Assembly: GCF_000186345.1 (NCBI RefSeq)
Contig: NC_014962.1
Span: 1,922,001-1,986,000, forward strand
DNA from: Isosphaera pallida ATCC 43644
GTDB lineage: Bacteria; Planctomycetota; Planctomycetia; Isosphaerales; Isosphaeraceae
Length of the DNA: 64,000 nucleotides
Direction of reading: 5' to 3'
Positions 1 to 7,574 of the stretch are shown here, piece by piece. Made by a program: the position numbers and the translations under genes. The notes under the pieces were generated by a model, which saw only the letters and a list, made by a program, of their open reading frames with translations, made no database searches and had not been told where the DNA came from. Each line of letters opens with the position of its first letter. Positions within the stretch are counted from its first letter, which is position 1.

Positions 1-636
1 TTCTTCCAATCGACGGTTGTGGACCACCACCTGCTTGCCGTCGAAATGGGTGTGGCGGAACACCGGCGCTGTGTAAACAACCGCACCAAAGCGGTAGTCC
101 TCCCCTTGGCATTGGAGGTGCGACAGCGGTTTGATCCCCTGCAGCATCGCCAGCCCCAGGGCAAAAAAGCCTGCGTTGGCCGGACAAATCGCAAGCGCGT
201 TGAGGGTGTGCCCGGGCAGCCCGCTTTCAAAGAAAAAGCAGGCCAGCGGCTGGGTCTTGAGCCATTCCAAGGTCTCCAGCCTCAGCGGGGCAAAGTCGGT
301 TCCAAACCGTCCTCGAAACGTTGGCTTGTCGGTGGCCTTGTCGTCGGCGATCACCATGCAATCAGGGTCGCGGCGGCGCATGTAAGGCTCGAGGTAGTTG
401 GCCGCGATCCCGTTGCGGACCCGACAGACCTTCGCCTCGGGCACGAAACCACGCCCAGGCACGTCATATCCAACAGTGAAATAGCCCCGAGGGTCGCAAC
501 GATCGGCCGGGGCCGCGAGTTCCACCAACTCTTCAACCGACTCCACAAAAGTCAGACGATTGGCATCCTCGGCGGCTTGCAACACATCAAGCGCCGAGCG
601 GGAAATGTAGCACTGCCGCAGCTGGTTCACCAACAT
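1..636 (-). CDS. DUF4914-like protein, N-terminal part (3' end outside window)
   Basis: This reading frame stays open from 636 down to the window edge, giving the first 212 residues of a longer protein. The ATG at 636 follows AGGAGG by 12 bases, which supports this start. The protein begins MLVNQLRQCYISRSALD and contains DPDCMVIADDKATDKP and a Phe-rich CFFFESG stretch. From memory this resembles the DUF4914 family, which is large and related to PEP carboxykinase-like proteins. No function is established for that family and I could not check the match. No signal peptide or membrane segment is visible. It lies head-away from the genes to its right and convergent with nothing in the window. The opposite strand is also open across this stretch, but with an implausible Arg/Gln/His-rich composition. 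Confidence 0.6.
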   Translation of the reverse strand, partial: MLVNQLRQCYISRSALDVLQAAEDANRLTFVESVEELVELAAPADRCDPRGYFTVGYDVPGRGFVPEAKVCRVRNGIAANYLEPYMRRRDPDCMVIADDKATDKPTFRGRFGTDFAPLRLETLEWLKTQPLACFFFESGLPGHTLNALAICPANAGFFALGLAMLQGIKPLSHLQCQGEDYRFGAVVYTAPVFRHTHFDGKQVVVHNRRLEE

Positions 637-1330
637 CGAGCGGATCTCCCTCCTGTTAGGCGCGGTCTCCCTCAGCGACGCCCCAATGAGGACGCCCCCA
701 AGGCCGGAAGAGCGGGAACCGGTTGATCCTTCCCGGTCCGGTCTGAATGTAGCATCCCAGTAGGCCACCCGCAACCATCATTCCGAAGCGTCTCCGCGTG
801 TTCCGCGAAGTCGGAAATGACTAAACTGAATAAGTGGATGGGAATTGCTGGAAGATCAATCAGCTTTAATGCATCATTTTTTATGTTTCTTCAATATGCA
901 ACAAATGGTGGTGGAACCCTTGCCCATGACTCCTTTGGACGTGACCTCGACCAGCGCAAGCCTGAACCATCCCCGCCAAGACCAACCCATAATCATGATG
1001 CTCAGACGTCATACCCAAGTCGTTCAGGTTGGTCGGCCTCGCCTTGAGGCCACGCTTTGACCTGCAGCTGGCCAACGCCATCGACTCGGCGACTGACGGC
1101 TGCACCAGCGCAAAGCGACGCACGCCAGAGGCATGCGGCGCTCCAGCTGCGGCTCGATGTGCCGGACCGCTCACACGACACGATCGCCCCATTGACGTGA
1201 ACGTGTTTGAGGTTTCACAACCTGTTTAGCAGCCGTGGGTTACCGCCGACGGCGACATCAAACTGGGACTTCTTGAACTATCCGCATCAGTGGTTGTCTT
1301 GACAGTGGACTTCTTGTCCACAACATGCGA
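637..1330. other. Long non-coding stretch between the DUF4914-like gene and the tRNA
   Basis: About 700 bases hold no convincing gene. Short open frames between about 817 and 1230 on both strands lack ribosome sites and have frame-shadow composition. A local AT-rich patch at about 865-905 (runs of T and A) stands out from the surrounding high-GC sequence and may belong to the promoter region of the leftward gene. Confidence 0.5.
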
Positions 1331-1357
1331 AAACCCTTCGACGCACTCGCCGAAGGG
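1331..1357 (-). terminator. Terminator hairpin of tRNA-Pro
   Basis: CCCTTCG (1334-1340) and CGAAGGG (1351-1357) form a 7-bp stem with a 10-base loop. Read on the minus strand it is followed directly by TTTT. It sits 24 bases past the 3' end of the tRNA. Confidence 0.65.
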
Positions 1358-1378
1358 CTAGTATCTGAAAGGAAAAGC

Positions 1379-1455
<77 letters not shown>

Positions 1456-1521
1456 TCCACGTTGGTTGGAGAGTCAACCTCCCCCAAAGGTTCGGTCGGT
1501 TGACTACGATCAACCGCGATC

Positions 1522-1549
1522 ATCTTATCGGTTCCTTCGGTCTTGTCAA
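1522..1549 (-). promoter_or_regulatory. Sigma70-type promoter of tRNA-Pro
   Basis: On the minus strand a perfect TTGACA (1549-1544) is followed after 16 bases by TAAGAT (1527-1522), four of six matches to the -10 consensus. Transcription from here would start about 60 bases upstream of the tRNA. Confidence 0.6.
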
Positions 1550-1707
1550 TTGAGATCAACCCGGCGGCGAGGGCGTTTTTCACGCGGGGGGATCAGTTCG
1601 GATTGACCAACAGGGCGAGTTCGCCACAATCGCAGGCCCTGGCGCGCAATGATAATGGGTCGGGTGCGTCAGGACGTTGACGGAACGCGCAAGGGAGGCC
1701 GACGACG

Positions 1708-2820
1708 ATGACGACCGCGCACCCCCTGTCGGCCTGGAGGCGACGCCTCGGGACGTCGTTGAAGTCCAAACGGAACGCCAGAGGAATAAGCCGCAGGCTC
1801 GCCGACCGCTTGGTGTATGTGGCGGTACGTTGCCTGGTTATGGTGGTGCAGGCGTTGCCTATCGAGGCCGCCTACCAACTCGCCGACGCGCTAGCTTGGC
1901 TGGCGTATCGGGTCGATCGTCGTCACCGTGTGGTGGGTCTGGAGAATCTGGAAAAGGCATTTGGCGATCAGTATGAGGTCGAACAACGAGAGGCGATCAT
2001 TCGGGCGACCTACCGGCATTTTTGCCGGATGGTGGTTGAACTGATGTTGATCCCACGCAAGCTGCGGTTGGAGTCCTGGCGCGACTTTATTGTGCCGAAG
2101 GGGCACGCGGCGGCGATTGAGGAACTGCTGGACAGCGACCGACCGGTGATCGTCTTGACCGGACATTACGGCAACTGGGAAATGGCGGGCTATTTGTTTG
2201 GCGTGTACGGCTTTCCCTGCCACGCCGTGGCCCGACCGCTGGACAATCCCGACCTTGACCGCTTCCTGCGCCGCTTTCGGGAGCGAACCGGCGGCAAGCT
2301 GATCCCGAAAAAGGGGGGGTATGAGCAGATGGTCGAGGTCCTCCAGAACCGGGGCTGTCTTGCGATCCTGGCCGATCAGGACGCGGGCCAGAATGGCCTA
2401 TTTGTGGAGTTCTTCGGCCGCCCGGCTTCGACCCACAAGGCAATCGCGTTGTTAGCGATCGAACATCGCGCGAGCGTGGTGGTGGGCTATGCCCGCCGGA
2501 TTGGCCCAGGGTTCCGTTACGAGGTCGGCGTCGAGGAGATTCTCAAGCCTGAGGATTGGGACAACTGGGATGATCCCGTCACGGCATTGACCCAACGCTA
2601 TACCCACGCGCTGGAGCGAATCATCCGCCGCGACCCCACCCAATATTTGTGGCTTCATCGCCGCTGGAAGCACGCGCCCCAGCCCAGAGGCCGCAGGGTG
2701 CGACCAAGGGAACGCCCCTCCACGCATCGCGCCGACGAGGCCGCGACCAGCACCACGCCGACGCTCCACACCGACGTGGGAGCCAACCTCGCTGTGAACT
2801 TCCCTCACCAACCATCCTGA
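1708..2820 (+). CDS. Lipid A biosynthesis (LpxL/HtrB-family) acyltransferase
   Basis: This 370-residue protein belongs to the lysophospholipid/lauroyl acyltransferase family, which transfers acyl chains from acyl-ACP to lipid A precursors at the inner membrane. It has the catalytic motif HYGNWE (near residue 152), the substrate loop ILADQDAGQNG (about 210-220), and a C-terminal WLHRRWKH motif (about 315), as in LpxL. A hydrophobic N-terminal helix near residues 35-60 would anchor it. The ATG follows GGGAGG at nine bases. The last 50 residues are Arg/Pro/Thr-rich and probably disordered. A methyltransferase gene follows after 62 bases on the same strand. Whether it acts on true Kdo2-lipid A is not shown here. 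Confidence 0.88.
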   Translation: MTTAHPLSAWRRRLGTSLKSKRNARGISRRLADRLVYVAVRCLVMVVQALPIEAAYQLADALAWLAYRVDRRHRVVGLENLEKAFGDQYEVEQREAIIRATYRHFCRMVVELMLIPRKLRLESWRDFIVPKGHAAAIEELLDSDRPVIVLTGHYGNWEMAGYLFGVYGFPCHAVARPLDNPDLDRFLRRFRERTGGKLIPKKGGYEQMVEVLQNRGCLAILADQDAGQNGLFVEFFGRPASTHKAIALLAIEHRASVVVGYARRIGPGFRYEVGVEEILKPEDWDNWDDPVTALTQRYTHALERIIRRDPTQYLWLHRRWKHAPQPRGRRVRPRERPSTHRADEAATSTTPTLHTDVGANLAVNFPHQPS

Positions 2821-2882
2821 GCCAACTTTCCCCGTCACCTATCGGTTTGTCCAGAAACGAGCTCCCATCAGCGAGACCACCC

Positions 2883-3893
2883 ATGACCCTGCTCGTTGAG
2901 TCGCAACGGTTCGCGGGTTCCACCGATCGCACCGATCTGCTCCGGGCGTTCCTCAACCGTCATCCCATCGAGATGTTCGGAGGCGTCATCGCCGATTGCC
3001 GACGCGCGGAGGAATCCTATCTGGGCGACGCGGAGGACCGGGCGCGGGCGAGGGCTTTGATGGAGTTGGTTCAGTCGGAGCATTTCGACTTCGAAGAGTT
3101 GATCGAGCGGCTGTACGACTTGAGTCCGGAGGTGGGACCCGAAGCGCGTCGTCGTCAGACGAGTCACCTGCGAACCGCTGAGGCGCGGGCGGAGATCTGG
3201 CTGGAGGCGTTGGGACGAGACACCGCGGGTTTGGGACCGCGGTTGGACCTGGGGTGCGGATCGGGCGGATTTTTGGTGGCCTCGGCTCGAAGGGAACCGG
3301 AGTTAATCCATGTGGGAATCGACCCCGCGCTGCGTTGGCTGACCGTGGCGGCGGGACGCCTCAAGGCCGCGGGGCTGGACGGGGGGCGTGTCTGCCTGGT
3401 GGCGGCCCACGCCGAGGAGTTGCCATTTGACGCCGAGACATTCGGCTCGGTGGCGGCCGGGGACGTGATCGAACATGTGAACGACCAAGCCCGGACATTG
3501 GCCGAGGTTTGGCGGGTCCTCAAGCCGGGTGGTCGTTTGTTCCTCGCCTCTCCCAACCGTCTGAGTCTCACTCCCGAGCCCCACGTCCTGGTCTGGGGAG
3601 TCGGCTGGCTTCCCGAAACCTGGAGGGCGGCTTATGTTCGGTGCGTCAATGGAGCCGAGTATCGACAGATTCGCAACCTGAGTTGGAACGAATGGCAACG
3701 GTTGTTGAACCACTCCCCTTTTGGCGGGGGTCGGGTTGAATCGCCCCGGCTTGCCACGGCGGAGTTGCGTGAGTTTGGCGGACTTAAGCGTGGTCTCGGC
3801 ACGCTCTACAACCTGTTGGTCACTCACGGCTTTGGACAATTCCTAGCACGACGGGTTGGACCTTGCTTTCATGTGGTGTGCCAAAAACGCTGA
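2883..3893 (+). CDS. Class I SAM-dependent methyltransferase
   Basis: This 336-residue protein has a Rossmann methyltransferase core of the Methyltransf_11 type: motif I LDLGCGSGGFLV (about residue 117), an acidic GIDPALRWL strand end (about 145), a GDVIEHVND motif (about 190) and VLKPGGRLFLASPN (about 212). An N-terminal region of about 100 residues is helical and unassigned. The frame is open upstream to 2649, but ATG 2883 is preferred because the extension overlaps the acyltransferase and has shadow-like composition. It probably shares a transcript with that acyltransferase. The substrate is unknown; glycan or lipid methylation is possible from context only. Confidence 0.8.
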   Translation: MTLLVESQRFAGSTDRTDLLRAFLNRHPIEMFGGVIADCRRAEESYLGDAEDRARARALMELVQSEHFDFEELIERLYDLSPEVGPEARRRQTSHLRTAEARAEIWLEALGRDTAGLGPRLDLGCGSGGFLVASARREPELIHVGIDPALRWLTVAAGRLKAAGLDGGRVCLVAAHAEELPFDAETFGSVAAGDVIEHVNDQARTLAEVWRVLKPGGRLFLASPNRLSLTPEPHVLVWGVGWLPETWRAAYVRCVNGAEYRQIRNLSWNEWQRLLNHSPFGGGRVESPRLATAELREFGGLKRGLGTLYNLLVTHGFGQFLARRVGPCFHVVCQKR

Positions 3894-4001
3894 GATCGGC
3901 ATGACAAAGTGCGTTCAAGCCGCCCGCCATGTCGATCCCGGCGTGGGATGAGGATGATGTGACCGAACTCGCCGTCAACATGGATGATGGAGTCGGTTGA
4001 C

Positions 4002-4559
4002 TCAATGGCCATCCTTCTTTTCAGGTTCGGGATTGGGTTCGGGTTCGGGGGGAGGTTCGGGAGGGAGCCGGTCAATTTTGAGGTTGGGCCGAGCGGTCTT
4101 GAGGGCGCGGAGGGCTTCGTCACTGATGGGGGTTCCGGCCACGAACAGTTCTTTGAGGGCGGGCATCGCCTGAAGGGAAGGCACGGCGGCGTCGGTTACG
4201 TTGGTGCCCACAAGGCTCAGGATCTCCAGGCTTGGGTGATCTTTGAGCTTGGCGAGACCGGTGTCGGTGATGCCAGTCTCGACCAGATAGAGTTTCCTCA
4301 GGCTGGACATGGAGGGAATGGGGTCGAGGGCCGCGTCGGTGAGGCTCTTGTTGTTGTTCAAAACAAGCTTAGTGAGGGTCGGGATGGCTTGCACCAACGC
4401 GACGTCGGCGTCGGCAATTTTGGCGGTCGCAAAGCTGACGGCCACCACCGGCTTGCCTTCGGCGGCCTCGTCCCGGCTGATCCGGCCCCCCTTGGCCTCG
4501 ATCGCGGCCAAGATTTCGGCGTCTTGCGGCGAACGTGAACCAATCATGGTGGTCCGCAT
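4002..4559 (-). CDS. Small leucine-rich-repeat protein
   Basis: This 185-residue protein carries about four LRR units (TLTKLVLNNN, SLRKLYLVET, SLEILSLVGT, ALKELFVAGT, each about 24 residues), of the type abundant in planctomycetes. The ATG at 4559 follows AAGGAG at eight bases, so the 28-residue upstream extension in the same frame is rejected. It ends in an acidic, proline-rich tail (PPEPPPEPEPNPEPEKK). There is no signal peptide, so it is probably cytoplasmic. It is convergent with the methyltransferase and divergent from the ubiquitin-like operon that begins 249 bases away, so the intervening region should hold both promoters. The function is unknown, presumably protein binding. Confidence 0.75.
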   Translation of the reverse strand: MRTTMIGSRSPQDAEILAAIEAKGGRISRDEAAEGKPVVAVSFATAKIADADVALVQAIPTLTKLVLNNNKSLTDAALDPIPSMSSLRKLYLVETGITDTGLAKLKDHPSLEILSLVGTNVTDAAVPSLQAMPALKELFVAGTPISDEALRALKTARPNLKIDRLPPEPPPEPEPNPEPEKKDGH

Positions 4560-4808
4560 GAGCTGGGCTCCTTTACCAAAAGGTGAGGAAAGGGTCGGGG
4601 ATGACGAAGGGAAGGGGGGGCGTTGATGAGGACCGATGTTCAAACCCGAACTCGCGGGTTACAATCCCTGGTTTGGGTCCATCGGTCGCGTCGCGTGGTC
4701 AAACCGCGTCGGACAACTCAGGCGACGGTTGACTAGGAGGGTTTTGGTCTCATTCTCGTTGCAATAACCGGCGCGGGGCGGCGAACAACTTAGCGGGAGG
4801 ATTTCACC

Positions 4809-5105
4809 ATGTCCTACGATCCGTCGGAACCGTCCGGGTTGCAGGTCACGTTCCTGGACCAGTCGGGCGCTAAATCGGTACGGGCGGTGATCGCTTACAC
4901 CGTGCCGGTCAGTCGAATTTTACCCAACATCATCGCCAAACTGAATCTGCCCACCATGAGTCCCGATGGTCTACCGGTCAGCTACCGGCTGCACCATAAG
5001 GAGGGCGGTCGTCAACTTGACGATGCGATGACCTTGGTGGAGGCCGGAGTCCGTCAAGGCGATCACCTGATTGTCTCGCCCGAAGCCACCGCCGGCGGGC
5101 TCTGA
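4809..5105 (+). CDS. Ubiquitin-like (beta-grasp) protein with C-terminal Gly-Gly-Leu
   Basis: This 98-residue protein is the likely modifier of an adjacent conjugation system. The pattern (a hairpin, a VSRILPNIIAKLNLP helix, a YRLHHKEGGRQL strand and LDDAMTLVEAGVRQGDHL) matches the YukD/EsaB-like branch of the ubiquitin fold, including the 'tolerant loop then Leu-x-x-x-x-Val' layout. It ends AGGL, so a diglycine is capped by one extra residue, as expected for a precursor trimmed by the JAB protease encoded downstream. ATG follows GGGAGG at seven bases. The E2, E1 and JAB genes lie downstream on the same strand. Alternatively it could be an unconjugated YukD-like protein, but the neighbours and the GG argue against that. 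Confidence 0.82.
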   Translation: MSYDPSEPSGLQVTFLDQSGAKSVRAVIAYTVPVSRILPNIIAKLNLPTMSPDGLPVSYRLHHKEGGRQLDDAMTLVEAGVRQGDHLIVSPEATAGGL

Positions 5106-5553
5106 GGCGCTCGGAATCGACCAGGAAGAGTTCGATCCGAAGGTGCGCGGCACTCGAATTGGTATTCTATCCACCTCCTCGTTTGCTTGCGATGTGGTTT
5201 GGCACCGGCGGCGCGGCCACCTCCGGTCTGGTCTTGCAAACCGAACCGACACGCTTGTTGCGGTCCGCGTCGTCGTCACGGCGCGGATCGCGCTCCCATC
5301 CCTGGCCGAATGTGGCGTTACCTTGTGTTGGACGGTCCCTTGGCCGTCAGTCGCGCCGACCCGTTGCTGATCCAAAGCTCGCGGCGTCCCTGGTCTTTCC
5401 TTGACGGATCGGGAGCGTCACAATGGCGTCGAGGGAGTCGGTAAGTGGGGTTCCTTCCTTCACCGTCACCCAAGGCGGCGGAACCTCGCTCTCACACGAC
5501 GACGCTATGACGAAGAGCTGCGTGACGACGCGGTTTTGGGAGACTTCCCCGCG
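5106..5553 (+). other. Gap between Ubl and E2 genes; uncertain E2 start, possible tiny ORF
   Basis: This is an unusually long spacer for an operon whose other genes overlap. The E2 frame is open back to a TTG at 5401, without an obvious ribosome site. A separate frame at 5310-5444 (44 codons, beginning MWRYLVLDGPLAVSRADPLL) looks somewhat protein-like but has no ribosome site and overlaps the E2 extension. I see no clear terminator. Confidence 0.35.
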
Positions 5554-6195
5554 ATGTGGCTGACCACGCCTCCGCCTGACACACCTCGGATCCGCCGTCT
5601 GAGAAACGACCACCGGACTCTGGAGCGCCTGCGCGACGAAAGCACGGTTTTTGACTTCGAGGCGTCCGGCGGCAATCCGCCCACCTGCTATCTCGTGACC
5701 TTTCGAGGCGTCGGATTGGCTCGTCGCCATGACAAAATCGGCTTGGTCCACGAGCATCGTGTCGAGGTCAAGCTGATTGGATCCTATCCCCGGACCATGC
5801 CCGAACTGCGCTGGCTGACGCCGATTTTTCATCCCAACATCGCGGAGTCGGGGATGGTTTGCATCGGCGAGTTCGGTACCCATTGGGCCCCGAGCGTGGG
5901 ACTGGACACGCTTTTGAGCATGTTGTGGGATATGGCCCGTTACCTCAATCACGATCCCCGTAGCCCCTTCAACCGCGACGCGGCCGCCTGGCTGGTGAGC
6001 CAAAGCGTTTACACCTTTCCTCTGGATCGACGTCCTTTGCGGGATCGGCCCCAGGTTGTTCCGCCGTCGGACCCGGCGACACGCTCGGAGAACCCCGGGT
6101 CCGCACCACGTCGATCTGAAGCCACGCGGCCCCAGCCAACCATGTCGGCTTCCCAAGCCCTGCGGGACGACTCTGAGATCCTCTTTTTGGATTGA
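5554..6195 (+). CDS. E2-like ubiquitin-conjugating enzyme (UBC fold)
   Basis: This is a bacterial E2 that would accept the Ubl as a thioester from the E1 and pass it to a target. The UBC core is clear: the VEVKLIGSYPRTMPEL strand region, the HPN triad (residues 93-95), then the catalytic cysteine in GMVCIGEFG (Cys103), followed by W-x-PSVGLDTLLSML and a helix ending PFNRDAAAWL. This is the same order as eukaryotic E2s. A tail of about 60 residues, rich in Pro/Arg/Ser, ends DDSEILFLD and might recruit a partner. ATG 5554 has GGGAG 11 bases upstream; an in-frame TTG at 5401 would add 51 basic residues, so the start is uncertain. The stop overlaps a possible start of the E1 frame, suggesting coupling. 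Confidence 0.85.
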   Translation: MWLTTPPPDTPRIRRLRNDHRTLERLRDESTVFDFEASGGNPPTCYLVTFRGVGLARRHDKIGLVHEHRVEVKLIGSYPRTMPELRWLTPIFHPNIAESGMVCIGEFGTHWAPSVGLDTLLSMLWDMARYLNHDPRSPFNRDAAAWLVSQSVYTFPLDRRPLRDRPQVVPPSDPATRSENPGSAPRRSEATRPQPTMSASQALRDDSEILFLD

Positions 6196-6230
6196 TCGGT
6201 TCCTTCTCCCGCCCCCTGGAACCAGGTCCG

Positions 6231-7574
6231 ATGAAGATTCCCGGCGACTTTCCTTCCGACTCGTCCCCCCGCAATGCGGAGGACCTCCAATTTTTGGAGG
6301 AGCCGACTGATCCTGACCGGCCCGTGCTTGACGGCTTGGCGACCCCGGTTGGCGACGATGAACCGTTGCGGATTGACGACGAGGATCGTTACGGACGGTT
6401 GAGATTGATCCCTTGGTGGCGTCAGGAGCGTCTGGCGGCCTCTAAGGTGATGGTCGTGGGAGCCGGGGCTCTAGGCAACGAGGTGGTCAAAAATCTCGGC
6501 CTGGTCGGGGTCGGTACCATCGTGGTGATCGACTTCGACCGGGTTGAACCCACTAACCTGTCGCGGTCACTCATGTTCCGCCGCGAGGACGCAGGCCGTC
6601 CCAAGGCCGAGGTGCTCGTGGAACGCCTGGCTCAACTCAACCCGGAGGTCCGGGGCCACGCGATCGCGGGCGACGTGATCCACGATGTTGGTCTGGGGCT
6701 GTTCGCCGAGATGGACGTCATCCTCGGTTGTCTGGACAACCGTGAAGCGCGGCTTTGGGTCAACCGTCAAGCCCGACGCGCGGGAGTCCCCTGGATCGAC
6801 GCGGGCATCCAGGAAATGCATGGAGCGATCAAACTTTTCACGGACCCGAACGCGGCCTGTTACGAATGCGGTTTGACCGACGCCGATTACCGCGCCCTCA
6901 ACACCCGCTACTCCTGTCCCCTGCTGTCGCGTGACGATTTGCAGCGTGGCAAGGTGCCGACCTCACCCACCATCGCTGCGATCATCGCCGCGCTGCAGGC
7001 TCAAGAAACGCTCAAACTGCTCCACGGTCTGCCGGTGGCTCATGGATGCGTGCTGGTCTTCAACGGCGTGGGCAACCTGATGTTCCAATCCCGGTTGCCC
7101 GTCAATCCCCATTGTTTGGGCCACGAGGACCGTTTGAGCTGGATCCCCCTGGCATTGAGCCACAACGCGGCGGTGAGCGACCTGTTCGCGCACCTCAGAA
7201 GGTTAGAAGGGTCACGGTTCGACCCTGGGTCGGACGATCCTACGTCCCAGGCCCTAACTCTGGTGTTGGAGCGGGAATTGGTCACCACGATTGATTTTGG
7301 AACCAACCGACCGCCTCGAAGAGTGATGAAGCCGAGGGATCGGGTGGGTTTGTCGGAAGCGATTGACCCCCGCGACGGTTCGACCGGACGACCAATCACC
7401 CTGGATCGGGTCCGCGAAGGCTCGCTTGAGGCCAACTGGGCGCTGGCCGAGTTGGGCATTCCCGCCCGCGACGTAGTTTGGGTCGAACGCTCCGACGGCG
7501 CGGGAGCCTGGTTCCTGCTTAGTGACGACCAACCCGTTTTGGAGACGCATCGGGCAGGAGACCCTCGCCGATGA
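6231..7574 (+). CDS. E1-like ubiquitin-activating enzyme (ThiF/MoeB/UBA fold)
   Basis: This 447-residue protein would adenylate the Ubl C-terminus. The nucleotide-binding core has GAGALGNE (residues 77-84), IDFDRVEPTNLSRS with the acidic ribose ligand and Arg finger, then FRREDAGRPKAE with the conserved Lys. A CxxC (Cys210, Cys213) looks like half of a zinc site, with a further Cys in NPHC later. Cys229 in RYSCPLL is the candidate thioester cysteine. The last 150 residues form an extra domain I cannot name. ATG 6231 is chosen; the frame also opens at TTG 6192, overlapping the E2 stop (TTGA). Its end overlaps the JAB start (ATGA). The E1 is separate from the E2, unlike the E1-E2 fusion Cap2 of CBASS. 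Confidence 0.88.
   Translation: MKIPGDFPSDSSPRNAEDLQFLEEPTDPDRPVLDGLATPVGDDEPLRIDDEDRYGRLRLIPWWRQERLAASKVMVVGAGALGNEVVKNLGLVGVGTIVVIDFDRVEPTNLSRSLMFRREDAGRPKAEVLVERLAQLNPEVRGHAIAGDVIHDVGLGLFAEMDVILGCLDNREARLWVNRQARRAGVPWIDAGIQEMHGAIKLFTDPNAACYECGLTDADYRALNTRYSCPLLSRDDLQRGKVPTSPTIAAIIAALQAQETLKLLHGLPVAHGCVLVFNGVGNLMFQSRLPVNPHCLGHEDRLSWIPLALSHNAAVSDLFAHLRRLEGSRFDPGSDDPTSQALTLVLERELVTTIDFGTNRPPRRVMKPRDRVGLSEAIDPRDGSTGRPITLDRVREGSLEANWALAELGIPARDVVWVERSDGAGAWFLLSDDQPVLETHRAGDPRR

Noticed and set aside
19-726. Plus-strand 235-codon frame at the left end
   Set aside because: It is codon-for-codon opposite the minus-strand gene that has a ribosome site and coherent protein sequence. Its own product is Arg/His/Gln-rich with no motif.
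817-1230. Short frames on both strands in the first intergenic region
   Set aside because: No ribosome sites, mutually overlapping, and no recognisable protein.
2649-2882. N-terminal extension of the methyltransferase frame
   Set aside because: It overlaps the acyltransferase gene and has a shadow-like composition; ATG 2883 fits the family.
5347-6156. Minus-strand frame opposite the E2 gene
   Set aside because: The plus strand encodes a clear UBC domain with HPN and catalytic Cys; the minus product is Arg-rich without motifs.
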